Of a DNA stretch of 64,000 nt, positions 14,034-27,300 are shown piece by piece. The DNA lies in the NCBI GenBank assembly GCA_964247055.1, contig OZ176054.1:2356001-2420000 (forward strand), read 5' to 3'. Positions within the stretch are counted from its first letter, which is position 1. Each line of letters opens with the position of its first letter. The stretch is from Paragordius varius. Lineage: Eukaryota > Nematomorpha. The position numbers were made by a program, and so were the translations under genes. The notes under the pieces were generated by a model. It did not search any database and had not been told where the DNA came from. It saw only the letters and a program-made list of their open reading frames with translations.

Positions 14034-17000
14034 ATGGATAAACAAAATAATTTTAAGTCAAACAACAAAGACAACTCTTTCAAATTCCCCAACATTGAAA
14101 TAATGGTTTCTGAGGTTAAAAGTCAGACCAGTACTAATACAGATATAAGCGTTACACCCAAAAATAGTTTTGTCGATGATTTGAAATCGCACGAGAGTAC
14201 AGAAAAAAGTTTGACCAATACTTCAAGTGTTAACATCAGAGCTAAACCAAAAAGCCCAACGAAACATGCTAAATCACCTCCTAGTGTAGTAGCTTCAAAA
14301 TCTGGTAATCGAAAAACTAACCTAGCTAAAAAATTAAGTATTAAATCAGTAGTATTCACCAAAAAATTTTAATAGGTCGTAAAAAATATTTATCTTGTCG
14401 CATTAGCCGTACGCCACACAATATCGATAAATACTCCATAGATGTTTGAAACATTTGCAGATACTTACCCAAAATAAGTACATGGAAAGTTTAATAAGTC
14501 ATAAAAAGGCTATTTAGATCCGCATACGGCCCGTGAGCTGCGGTTTGAAAACCACTGATTTAAATAATTTAAAACAAATTTCTTACAAAGCATTTTCTAT
14601 CTAGATAATGCAGAATTATCAGAGTCTTCGGTAGGGAGTAAAAGTACCCATTCTGTACTCTCTGATGCATCGTCTCACGGTACGCACTCTTCCAACGTTC
14701 ATGCCAGCGAAAAAGGGAGCAAAGATTCCAGCGTTAATCTCGATAAAACCACAACAATAATACATAAAGATGAACCTTTTAGGGAAAAAAGTGTTGAGTC
14801 ACCTTCATTTGCTCCTACGACTCTTATAACAGATGCCAGACTATTTTCCATCATTCAAAGCAATAAAAATGTCACACCTGGCCCACCAACTCCGGATTGG
14901 GGCAAAATACGTGATGCCAGGCGTGAAAGTTTGTGTTATAATAGCCGGGCCGATAGCATAACCAAGTATGCCATGAGTGAAGCTGAAGAACGACAAATGA
15001 GACCAAAGGTCTCCAAAGCCCGACCCTCTTGGCCCAAACAGAAAAGTTATGAGGAACAATTTACGGAAATGTTGAAGGAACCTGCTGTAAGTAGTCTTTG
15101 AATATTTACTATTTCTTTTTTAGTTGGGTGGAGAAAAGATGTGAAAACTTTTTAAATCATGGAGAAACTGTAATTGATATCCCAATGCCCTTTTCTAAAA
15201 ACAAAATAGCTTTTAAATTCTGGAAAACGCAATAATAATAAATATCCCATTATCGCGAGTTCCCTCACAATTCCCTTCTGTAAAGCTCTAACCTAGGCTG
15301 CCTTTTATTGAACCTTATTTTATTCTTTACTTCCAACACGACAATATTTACTATAAACCAAAATGGATTTTTTAATACTATAAAAAATTGATATAACGAT
15401 CTAATTAAAATCTGGCCTTTCTTTTTAAAAATATAAGAGATTTTGACATTTTAGATATATCTCGTTCCCGGGTAAAAATTATAATTACTTTTTTTTCACC
15501 TGTATTAATTGCAAACTTACTTTCTTTCAAACTTAAACACCAAAAGCAACAGATGGGAAAGTGTATATTGTTTCTTAACTAATTAAAAAATGTTTTTAAA
15601 TCAATTATTACACAATAATTAACTTATTTATTTTAATAATAAAAATTTACGATAACGAGCCAATTATTTATTATTATATAATTTAAATTATTAAATATTA
15701 AAATTAATAAATAAGTAAATAAAATACTTCAAAAGATTATTGAAAGAAGTCTCACCTGAAACAATAGATTAAAAGATAATTTAATTACATTACCATAATT
15801 AAAAAGTATTTCATAAAATTATTATAAATTTAATCAAAAAGTAATTTACTCAAGTGTTTTGTTTATCTAATGTCATGCATAAAATTATTATTTACGAAAA
15901 TTTTTTTTAGTTTTAATTCATCAAAAAATCTTTAAAACATTTTTTCTTAAAAAAATTAAACGATTTTATAAATGCTTTTATCAGGCTTTAGAAATGTTTG
16001 GTTGACCGATATTAGAAACAAATTAAATTATACCTTAAAATTATAAAATGTAAAAAAATTTAATGTAATGTATTCAAAAGTTTATGTATAATTAATTTTT
16101 GCTTCAAAATCGATTGATTGAAGTGTTAATTTTACCGATTAGTTACATGAATATTAATAATTAATGCTATTTTTATAGAGTTTATCATTATGAAAATTTA
16201 TAATTAACATTTCTATTTAAATGCTTTTTTGCTAGAAAAACTATTGTTCAGCCACTGATAGTTGGAGTGTCATTGATAAAACCATTATAAAGAAAATGTG
16301 GCTCCCGATGGAGGTATTTAATGTTAAAAAATTCCCATTTTATATACATATGGTCGGTCGTTGTTTAAATTTTTATTTGGGAATTAAAATTAAAGTTTTA
16401 CAGACTTTAAGAGATCTAAAATATAAGACATTAGACACCAGATGAAGTATTCTAACTCATAACATAGCAAGTCGTTTACGGTTTTAGCCATCAAGCACAA
16501 AAGAAAATATTGCAATAATTTAAAAATAATAAAGATTTGTTTTATATTTAAGCCTAAACATTAAATTTACTATTATACTCGTATTTTTTAAATGTGCTTA
16601 TTGTTTTTTGCAATCACATTCCGAACTTAATCATTCTCCCGTTTCATGATAAATTAATGCTTATTACAAAAGATATTGACTCTAAAAGGGCCAAAATGTA
16701 AAAAGTTTTTTGTCATATTTATCAAGAAAATAGTTTCCAATCATCTTTTTAATCATTTATAATGTTTTTAAAAGACTATAATAATAAAATTCTTTTTAGC
16801 TAAATAAATGGAATGACAAAACGATTCCCTAATCCAATTATGCCTTTTTTTCCAATAATCAATGTTACGAAACCCTTTTTAAAAATTAATTTCACAAGGA
16901 TTACATAGCCAAAGTTGTAGAGGCCATTGTATAGTTGGTGGTGCAACTTAACTATAATCACTAAAAATAAAAATCGATAATCCTATAGGACACGCATCAA

Positions 17001-18349
17001 AATATAGGAAATGCTTTAATTAAAAACATTAAATATCGTTTTTGTTAAAAAAAAAAACAGATAAATTTTATTTCAACACATCAAACATTTTTATATAATT
17101 TTTATAATTATTAAGGCAATAGTATCCGCCCTGCATTTACTAGGGCTAAAAATAAAAAGCAATGCAGTAAAAAATCACTTTTTCGTTTTTTTGCTTTAAT
17201 ACGTATCTAATCTTAATATTATCGTGGCTAACATGATTATGTCAAAAATTTTGACCATAACCATACACTTTACTTAATGGATGTACACGTTTATGGTGGT
17301 AAATTTGGTAAAAGAAAAATCGATAAAATTAGTTTTGGATAAGTATGTTGTAAAACCTTTAAATATTTTTCCTACAAAAGCATTAGAGACATTTAAATTA
17401 AATAGCAAGCAAATTTGTTGGTGGTGTAAACTAGTTTAATATACCATTTACCATTCAAATTCACCCTCGAACGATTCAAATTCACTCTTGAACAATTCAA
17501 ATTCACCCTAAAAATCAATTATGTGTTTTCGAACCAATATAACTCATTATTAATATGAAATATATCTTCATGGCATAGTTTATTTTTTCAGTAATTATAT
17601 TACTTAAAAACAAAATTTCAATTAAAAAATATATTCAAATTTAGGCAATATTTAATCTTATATATATATATATATATATATAAAATAGAATTTGTAGTGT
17701 TGGAGGGTAAATTTCAATTGTTCAAGGGTGAATTTGAATTTTTTAAGGGTGAAATAATTGGAATGGTATAAAACCATGATTGGGTATAATCAGATCTATA
17801 ATTCACCTATGAACGTTACTCTAACCGCTTGTAAAAATGATCAATCCCTCGCCATTGTTTGGTTTGGTCATACAACTAAGGTTAAGTTTTTTAACCGGTT
17901 AAAAATGATAACCGGTCATAAATGCAGTCATAATATTATAAAAATATATATAAACCAAGCAAAATGTGATTGATAGGTTGATATTGGTTTTAATGTATAA
18001 ATACACTCTAAAAACAAGGAAGCATTGTTAAGTCTTTTAAGTTTGAATAAGTTTTAAAGTTTTTAACTGGCTATTTTTATTAATCGATCAGATTAAACTT
18101 AATTATATATCTTACATGTATGTATTTGTGAATACTTATAACTAATAACTAATAACCGCATTCATTTGACCGTTCACGCTTATTCTATTATGCTAAAATA
18201 TTTTGGACTTACTTTATGTTTCAACTTGTTTTGGTAAATAAAGTTCACATATTTATCATAATTAAATTTAGAACACAATCGAACTAGATGAAAAGGAGTT
18301 TGAGGTAACTGCCCCAACGTCGCATACTGTAAGCGGAATTGCTGTTTGA
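14034..18349 (+). CDS. Unrecognised Ser/Lys-rich protein, 302 aa, 4 exons
   Basis: Function not recognised. Exons 14034-14304, 14605-15086, 16236-16313 and 18272-18349 join in phase to 302 residues plus stop (introns 300, 1149 and 1958 nt). The ATG follows an in-frame TAA directly, so this start is firm. The first half is Ser/Thr/Lys-rich and probably disordered (SPTKHAKSPPSVV is typical). The second half of exon 2 looks conserved, with PPTPDWGKIRDARRESL, SITKYAMSEAEERQ and KSYEEQFTEMLKE; the many charged and aromatic residues suggest a short binding motif rather than an enzyme fold. No signal peptide or membrane segment is seen. Exon 1 reads 22 codons further to a stop if the GTAATC donor at 14305 is skipped. 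A MITE lies in intron 3. The consistent phase of all four exons is the main support. Confidence 0.6.
17441..17770. mobile_element. MITE with subterminal tandem repeats
   Basis: The ends are inverted (ATACCATTTACC on the left, GGAATGGTAT on the right). Each arm carries tandem copies of a unit like ATTCAAATTCACCCT and TTGAACA, in inverted order, three per side. The middle is AT-rich with a TA microsatellite. A related copy in reverse orientation lies at 36725-36990. The ATACCATTT ends are shared with the larger element at 37202-38632. It lies in an intron of the gene at 14034-18349 and has no coding capacity. Confidence 0.75.
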
Positions 18350-19946
18350 ACTTTCATAATCTTTCCACAAATCTTTTCAATCAAAAATAAATTTATGATT
18401 TTTTACGTATTTTTTATTATAAAACTTTCTGTAAAAATGTGAGTTTCGGGTATTAAAAGACATCAGATTTTAGTTTTTAAAGATTTTGCATGCATATCAA
18501 TGGATAGGGGACAGTATTTTTTATGAGTTGGAGAAAACTGAGGGTTAATTACCTTTTTTTGCTTTTTTTAAGTTTGGTAAAAGAACAATAAAATTTCAGT
18601 TTTTAATTAAATGCGAATTTATGGAAATATATGGTGGGAAGAAGACATTCGTGAAAACAATACCATAAAAAATTATATATTTTGATACGCAAAATATTTA
18701 AACATTTATTAAACATTAAAATGCAAAATTTTAGCAAAATTTTTACAACATACGTTATAATTTTTTTATTCAGCAATAAAATTGATGAGGTATCCTGCTA
18801 TGCAATTTTATTTTAAAAAATGTCAAATTTTATTTCTAAAAAAATAATTATTTTTTGAAAATGGGTTTTTTTGTTTCGTTCTTTACATAATTATTTGAAA
18901 CATTAATTATAAATTTTTTTATTTTTTTAAAAATATCATCTCCTCACTTTAAATTTTAAGGTGACTGACTTTACATCAATTATAAAATTTTTCTATACCT
19001 TTAAAATTTTTTAAAAGCAAAATTATAAAAATTTAAATGTTATTCAACCCTGTATGTGGTGGCTATTTTTCAGCACATTCTGGCGTGCGAGTTTTTTTAA
19101 AATAATTTGTCTTTTATTTTGAATATTTTAAATATTTAAGAAGTTGTTTTAAATTTACAGATGAAGGATTTTAAAATTAAATTTAAGTTTTAGAAAAAAA
19201 GACATCCACCTCAAAGCTGTCAATGTATGTCTGTTAGAATGTTGTTGAGCGATATATGCATTTAAAAAGATTAAAAAATACCCTATTTTCAGATAGACTG
19301 TAACCAAAATTTTAGTTTAGCTTCCAAGACATGTTTTTGTCATTAATTCGGTTCGACATATTTATATTTTTTAAAAATGATTGTTTTAAAGTTTTTTACG
19401 CCAAAATATTTATGTGGTTTTATTGTTTTTGTTTTTGTTCTTGGTCAAATGGTTCTAATGTCGATTGACTTTTTTTAAAAAAGATTTAGCTTTAACCTTT
19501 TATACGGATAAAATTCTCGAAGTCATAAAAATTTAAACTTATAGCAAAAATTAATGGTGTTTACTACTGTAAAAAATCAAAAAAATATACACTTATTTTC
19601 CAAATTAAAGGGTTAACATTATAAAAAGTTATAGGCAGTGATGCCGTTTATCTCATCCAAATTCACAAAAGCGTTCTTCCTTCAAAAGATTTCATAAGGG
19701 ATTCGTCAAACAATACGCTTTCAGATTATTGAATATGAGTTAGAAATATAAAACGGCTTACGATTTGTGATGATGATTGGATAACAAAATATGAAAAAGC
19801 TATAGAGTTATATTTAAAACTTTTATCAAGTATTTATATTACAATAAATAACAAATATTTCCCATAAGCACACCGTTATAGATGGTTGGATGCAAAAATT
19901 ATTGTCTAATATTCATGACATAAATAGACAATCAATGTATCATAGC

Positions 19947-20578
19947 TAGGGTTGTGCATTTGACTGCTTTTTCAAAAAAGTCCGGTCAGACCCAGACCAC
20001 TTTTTACCTAAGTATCATGCGGTAGTAGATTGTCAAAATAATGTTCGAATCACACTTGGGTTTCACTTTGTCATGTTTTTTTAAAAGTTTGTATTAGACA
20101 TTTTTAATATATTATTTACAAATATTTTTTTCAAATGAATTTTGCCACATGTTTGTGGCCTTCTGATTCTACAAATACATAGCTTTTTATAATGGATATT
20201 TTAAATAAAATTTTACTTAGGTGTTTTACATTTCTTTCATCATAAAAATATCCAATTATAGGATGTTTTTCATTTTATTGGTTCACATATATGGAATAAT
20301 TTGCAAAGTGCTTGATGTTTTGTTTTTTGAAATAATTGGATATGCTTAAATGCTAATGTTATAAGAATGCATGTTTAACAATTTTATATTGTTAAATTGG
20401 CATATTTAAATATTTAATTAATATTTTTAAAAAATATATTAAAAAACAATAAAATCTTACTATTTCTCTTCCAAAAAAATTTACCAGCAATTTTTCAAAA
20501 AACAGCTGTTTTTTAAATGACCATGATCAAAAAATAAATAGTCACTGACCGGGTCATGACTTGGTCAGCACAACCCTA
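19947..20578. mobile_element. Non-autonomous hAT-like element
   Basis: The termini are inverted (TAGGGTTGTGC at the left, GCACAACCCTA at the right). They are flanked by an 8-bp target duplication that still matches at 7 of 8 positions (ATCATAGC / ATCATTGC). Eight-bp duplications and TAGGG-type ends fit the hAT superfamily. The 632-bp body has no open frame. The nearly intact target duplication suggests moderate age. Confidence 0.8.
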
Positions 20579-21033
20579 ATCATTGCACTGAAAATTCATG
20601 CTAAAAATACATTATAAATACCACCACCATAATAAGAATTGAATTAAATAGAAAAAAATGTAAAGATGAATTGGATAAATAGCAAATAAAACTAAAATGG
20701 GGCTAAAATGTTATCCACCCATGAAATGACCCATAAGCCACAATATTTGTAAAATTAATAATAGGAAAAAAGAAATAAACCCATATTGATGAGTGGAATG
20801 AATAAAGTACAGGAACTCTAAATTTAACTATAACTTTAAAATATAAAGTAAGGCTTTGCCATAATTTATAATAATTTACTTTTTTGCATTTTTTACCCTA
20901 TTATTTTTATTTAAAATTAAGAAATGTTTTGTTAAAAATAAATTTTAAAGATACTTTCATTCATTTTTTTTAAATTCAAACTTTAAATAAATAAATAAAT
21001 TCATATCCCATAATTTGTACATAATAATTTATT

Positions 21034-21035
<2 letters not shown>

Positions 21036-21072
<37 letters not shown>
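21036..21072. repeat. (TA)n microsatellite
   Basis: A TA run of about 18 units lies just 3' of the DUF4735 gene. Confidence 0.9.
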
Positions 21073-21080
<8 letters not shown>

Positions 21081-21149
21081 TGTAGATTCGTTTTTGTCAA
21101 ATAAATAATATAGTAACATATATATATATTCTCATACAAATATGGCTGG

Positions 21150-24100
21150 CTATAAATTATGATTAACAACAACATTATATTTGGCAGTTTTTCTACTAAT
21201 TCCTTTAATTTTTCGATAGTTGGCAGTCCATGGGAAAAAAACGAAGGCGCACCTTTTAAGCCCCAACAACGCAATATTAGGCCAAATGCTGCCAAGATTA
21301 CTTTGATTATAATTGTTAGAGCAAAGGCAGCATCTGTAAAATCGTACATAACAGGATACAAGTTTTCGACGACCCCCACCAAACACCAAACATATTGCAA
21401 TGAAAATGGCATTCAATACAATGAATAGTCCAATGATCCAAATGAAAAGTCGTAATGATATAACGAAAAATTTGTCATCATTTATATTAATATTATTTGA
21501 ATGCTTCAAAAATGTAGTTGGATGAAGGAAGAAAGATTGTTGTGAGTTTGGTAAATAATGTTGCCCTTGGTGCAATCGATCCTCTCCTGTAATAGTAATA
21601 CAATTAAAAGATTATTTGTTTTTAATAAGTTTTTCATGATATCAGTAGTTAAAAAAATGTAGAGTGTAGAGTCTCTTTTTTCATTTTTTTATTAAAGGGT
21701 ATTTATTGACTTTAATTGTATCCGGACTTGTCAAGGCTTTAACACTCGCCTGCCTGCCCAGGGCTGACAGTGATGATGGAAAAACTAAGTAGTTTCGGGG
21801 TTCGAACTCTGACACGCAGTGCAAGAGTCCGGCGACCTACCTACTATACCATCACGCCTTGCCAATTTCATGATATCAGTAGTTAATGTCTGAAAAAACA
21901 AAGGTTTTTTAATATTTCATAGGACAAACGCTAGTTTATGGGTAAAATATACCTTTTTTTAACCTTATATAACAATTCATTTCCAAGTATATTTTTTAAA
22001 ATATGGTCATTTATCTTGGAAAATGTTAAGCTGTGTTGACAAAATCATAATTCACACTATAAGTTAGTATACATTGCTATTCACCAATCATTTCCAAGTA
22101 AAACTTACACAAAAATTATAATATTGACTTAAAGTTATATATTTTCACTTTTTGGTGCTATCAGCAAATATTAATGTGCTTAGCTATACAGTAGCATATG
22201 GCATAAAACTATTAGTCCCTAAAAGAATAAAGCAATGTTTTTTTTAAAAAAACAAGTCTAGTTGTATATCCACATATCCATAATATCCCCTTGTTTTTTT
22301 GAAAAAAAAACATTTTTTATTCTTTTATGGAGTAATATTTTTTTATGCCATTCGCTACTATATATGTTATCGAGCAACATTTAGTGAAAAACTACAAATG
22401 TGTAAAGGCCTGATTAACAATTTTATCTGTATATATATTATTAATATTTCAATCTTTCTGGGATTAAAAACCAGTTCCTTACCCAGAAATGGGGCTTGAC
22501 CCTGCCCATCGACGTCTAAATCTGGTTTAAGAGGTAAAAATATTGATTCATCTTGAGTGATCCCAACAATATTTTGTTGGCTACCATCTTCCTTTTTGGG
22601 TTTAGTTCGATATTCTTCCCATCTAAGCGTACCAATTTGATAAGTTTCAGGATCTAATCGATAGGCTGAAAGTGTGTCAGGTCCAGGGTTCAATAAAAAG
22701 AGAAGCGTTGTCATGGCAACGCCAAGTGCAGCTTTCGAAAATTTCCCATCCAAATCACAAAGCGAATGATCGTTTATTCGACTGTTCTTCGGTGGTGAAT
22801 TATGTAGTAATGCGTAATTAGGGATATTATCAATCTAAAAAATGAATTTGAATTCAGAACTCACATATAAAACGTTGTATAATAGCTACTTAAACACAAA
22901 AATATTATCAATAATACAGTTAATATCGGGCGGATATTTTCATATCATAATCGTATTCTACTATTATCTTAACCTGATATTATTTCAAATTTTATGAGCT
23001 TTATTTTTTAGCAATATTTTTGGTATAGTTCAAATACATTTAGATTTATGTTATAAAAAGTTACCTACCCTATAACCATTCATAGATAGAAAATATAAAT
23101 TAATAAAACTAATATGCACCAAAAATCAAACCATATAAAAATATATTTTTCAAATAATGAGTTCCACAAAATCGATAAATTATTACTTCTAGCACATTAA
23201 TTTTCCAAATAAAAGAAATTAAAAGTATTTACATTTTCAAAATCAAATGCCAAAGGATGTTGAAATGGTATATAAGGTGTTTGAGTATTCTTTTTATTAA
23301 CATTATTGCCAACAAAATGGGGGGGTCCTTCAGCGTTGTTTTGTAAAACGTTATTCATTACAAAACATCCATGAGACTCTAATGGAATATGCCCTCCATT
23401 TCGACGGACCAAAGAATTAAAAAGTTGAGAGTTTGGCGTTAAACTTCGACCTATTATATCATCTATCAGGTCATGATCCAAAAAATCCATGTAACCCAGG
23501 TATAAACATATGGCAACTAAAAATATAGATAATAAAAAACATTTTATTTACTAATCTGTGTTATATTGTAAAGCATCAAAATTTCAAATCTTATTGGTTA
23601 ATAAACTTTTCTTATCGTACTTAATTGCTTTGAATATTTTGCCCGTAATTTAAATTCCCATATTCCCCCTAAAACAGTATGTTTTGTAGTTAATATATTA
23701 CGATTAAACGTTTGTTTTTAGCAAATTATATTTTTTTATTTTTTGGTTCGTAAATTATAGATTTTTTTTTAAAAATCAAAAAAAAATATAATTAGGTCCT
23801 ATAACATACAATAACTTTTGATCCAAACAAGGCATCCTAAAATCAAATACTTAAACATTTGTAAATTTTAAAAATGGTAGTTACCATGATTAGTAAATAT
23901 ACATAACCATATACAAACGTTCAAGGGTGTATTAGAAGTTTTTAGATAAATTTAAAGAATTTTAGGGTAAAATATTTGTAATAATGACATATTTAGCTTA
24001 ATTTATAAAATATAAATGTCGTTTATAAGACTTACCAGTATTTAAAACATCGGCATTTTGATAAACCAACTGATTCCCGATTTTTGATTTCCTTATGAAT

Positions 24101-24324
24101 GCCAAAGCGTTTGTACATAATTCTGATTGCCAAATTGTGAGAGATTTACGCTGTCCGACCAAATACGTGTTAAATTGATGTCCACAACCAAACTATATCA
24201 TTAATTTTAGTGGTTATTTTATTTTAAAAAAAATTATCAAAGTGGCTATGTACAATCTTCAATTAAAATATTTTGTGATTATATAAATTTTAAAAAATTT
24301 TGACTTTACAACATGGTAAATTTG

Positions 24325-24358
<34 letters not shown>

Positions 24359-27300
24359 GGGTGGCCACACTTTTTTTGTCGCGAGCTTTTTTTTGGCTTT
24401 TTTGTTAAAAAAAGAGTTCGCGGTCACCCAGAAATATTTATCAAAAAAACTCAATCAACACTTTAAATGATGTATATACCTGCTTTACAGATTAGAGTGA
24501 CTTGTTTAAACCATTTTAAAATTGTAATTTTTTTATCTATCAACCAAATACAAAAATAATTTTAATTAAAAGACAACGGGTTATTAACTACCTTAATTTT
24601 TTAACCAACATAAAACACTTCAAAATATTTATTTATTAAATTTCTATTATATGAAATTTTACAATATAAAAATTTAAACAATGCATTTGAAATTACAGGG
24701 GAGAATACATTATGATACAAAAAATAAAAGAAATAAAAAATAGCATTCCAATTTAGAACCATAATTTGAACATAAATAAGAGTACATTAAAATTGTATCA
24801 GTTTTAATTCTATCCACATATTTTTTAGTAAATCGGCTTTTTCCTAAGCGAAAATACAACTAGATAAACATCCATATTTAATAAAGAAAAAAATATTTAA
24901 AACGCCCGACTGCGAAAAAATTCAGAAAGTTTATCTAAATTAGGTTCAAATGAAGTCAAAGCAATTCTCAAACATGATTCTAAATGTTTATTAGTTAATT
25001 GTGACCTCTGTTTAGTTTTGATAGCATTCATAATTGAAAAAGCCGATTCACATAAATATGTGGATCCAAAAAAAGAATTGAATAATGCAGCGGTTTTCCA
25101 AATATGGGGGTATTTATCTTTATTTATAAATTTATATATATCTGATCCTAATGATGGATATCGCATTTAACATTTATTAATTTCTCTTCCAATTCTGCTA
25201 AATTTGGTACACCAAGAAAGTGGCTGAGTTTTTGAGCAATATTTTCAACATTATTATTATTATTAAATGGGCATGATAAAAAAATAGCGATGTCTTCAAG
25301 TTTATTTATAGATGAAAATCGTATTCCAAAATCATTAATAAGCAGACCAATATCATCTGCATATTTTTCAAAAGAGAGATTCTCTATTTTTTCAGACACC
25401 GCTGCCAGATTAAAAAAATGTTTTAAATCTCGGTTTTTTAATTGTGTTTCTACTGCTGTTAGTGTTTCCTTAAAAGATTTTAAAGCACCCATCATATCCA
25501 TTATTTTTTTATCTTTTCCTTGTAATTGGATGTTTAATTTATGCAATTTTTCCGTGATATCGCATAAAAATGCAAGATCAAGCAGCCAATCTTGATCTTT
25601 CAATTCAGGGTATGAAAATTTAAAATTCTCTAAAAAAATTTCTATTTGTGGTAAAAGTTGCCTAAATTTAATTAAAAATGCGGCACGACTCAACCACCTT
25701 ACATCAGTATGTAATAAAAGTTCTCCATATTCCACGCCGCACTCATTTAACAAAATTTGAAATTGGCGGCGGGACAAGCTTTTTGTTCGAATGGCGTTAA
25801 CAATTTTAAAACAGGGGTTCATTACATGATGGTATTTTAAAACTTTTGAACATAAAACTTGATTATGGATTATACAATGGTAATCAATGAACTTGGGAAA
25901 TGCACTGTGATTTTTACATAAAGCGATAAAGCCGTTGTTAACGCCAATCATAGCTGGAGCTCCATCAGTAGTTATAGATGCGAGTTTTACGATGGCTCGT
26001 ATCTGTGATAAATTTATAAAAAGAATCAAAAATATCCTGCCCTCTGGTTCGTTGCAGATAAATCACTAAATATCATACGAATAAAAATGCATAATTGGGC
26101 GATTCCAACATAATCGGTGGACTCATCGAGTTGCAAGGAAAAAAAATACAGTTATTAATATTTTCATGTAAAATTTTATCAAGATTATTACTAATATCTT
26201 CAGCCCTGCGCATAACGGTATTTCTCGATAAGCTTATGCTTTTAATAGCTGTCATAATATTATTTTTGTTATCAAAATTTTCAAATAAAATATCACAAGC
26301 GCTAATAAAGGCTTCTTTAAATATTTCACCATCTTGGAATGGCTTATTGTTCCGAATGAGTATTTCCGCTACCTTGAATGAAGCAATCGTAGCATTTTTA
26401 TAGTCTTTGTTGTATTTAAGTATGCTATTTTGTGAGGCGGATAATTTTTCTTTTAATTCCTTTACTTTAATGTTGCGTTCTTGAGTTTGTAAGGGGTTTT
26501 TGGAGTAATGTGGATGCAGAGATCTATAATGTCTTTCAATATTTGACTTTTTGGGCAAAGCAACAGTACTATTGCATATTAGACAGGTGCATGTTTCATT
26601 TATCATAATAAAAAAGTATTCATGCTCCCAATCTTTCTTGTATCTGTACAACTTTTTTTAGCTCATTCTAAAATATAAGTTTTAAAAACCTAATTTTGAT
26701 GTATCAAATCAAATCTAACTTCACGATTATGCTTCTGATTTATGAATAAGCTTTGCTCAAAGTTTTGATATATTCAAGGGAAATGACTGATTTTAAGTTT
26801 TAATGCAAATGCTCCAAAACATATGAATTATAATTAATAAAATAATTTTTTTACACCCTTTTCTTAGACGTTTTTTTTTAATTTAAACCGTATTTTTTTG
26901 TATTTTAAATTTAAATTCGCTCAGAAGTAGCCAACTATCCGAAAAAAATCAATAAAATTTTTTAAAAAAAAAATTTTCAGGCGGTCACTTTTTGAGTTGT
27001 CGCGGTCACGAAAGTGACCGCGGTCACCTCGTTGGCCACCCCTGATATATATAATATATATATATAGACTAAATAGTGGCTAAAAACTAAAATAAAATTA
27101 TTTTTAGCGCATAAACATAAAATTTGTAATGCGCTTTATTTCATCAAAATCATATTTCTGTGGATTCATGTAAAATGTTTTTGGTTTGATACTATTTCGA
27201 AATTTTGGTTAAATATACGAAATACTGCAAATTACAAGGCCCGCTAAAAATTTGGAAATGCATAATTTGCAAAAATACGCTTATAAAAACTTATTAAAAT

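Larger units (their letters stand above)
18350..21149. other. Convergent intergenic region
   Basis: This lies between the 3' ends of the gene at 14034-18349 (+) and the DUF4735 gene (-). An AATAAA at 18386 could end the former. Apart from the hAT-like MITE at 19947-20578 and a TA microsatellite at 21036-21072, I see only AT-rich sequence without supported exons. Confidence 0.6.

Noticed and set aside
21150-22834. SREBP (two membrane helices with a loop)
   Set aside because: KFSKAALGVAMTTLLFLLN and the later helix looked like the SREBP membrane hairpin, but no bHLH domain precedes it, and the upstream exons give a signal peptide and Cys-rich motifs that fit the C16orf89/DUF4735 family.
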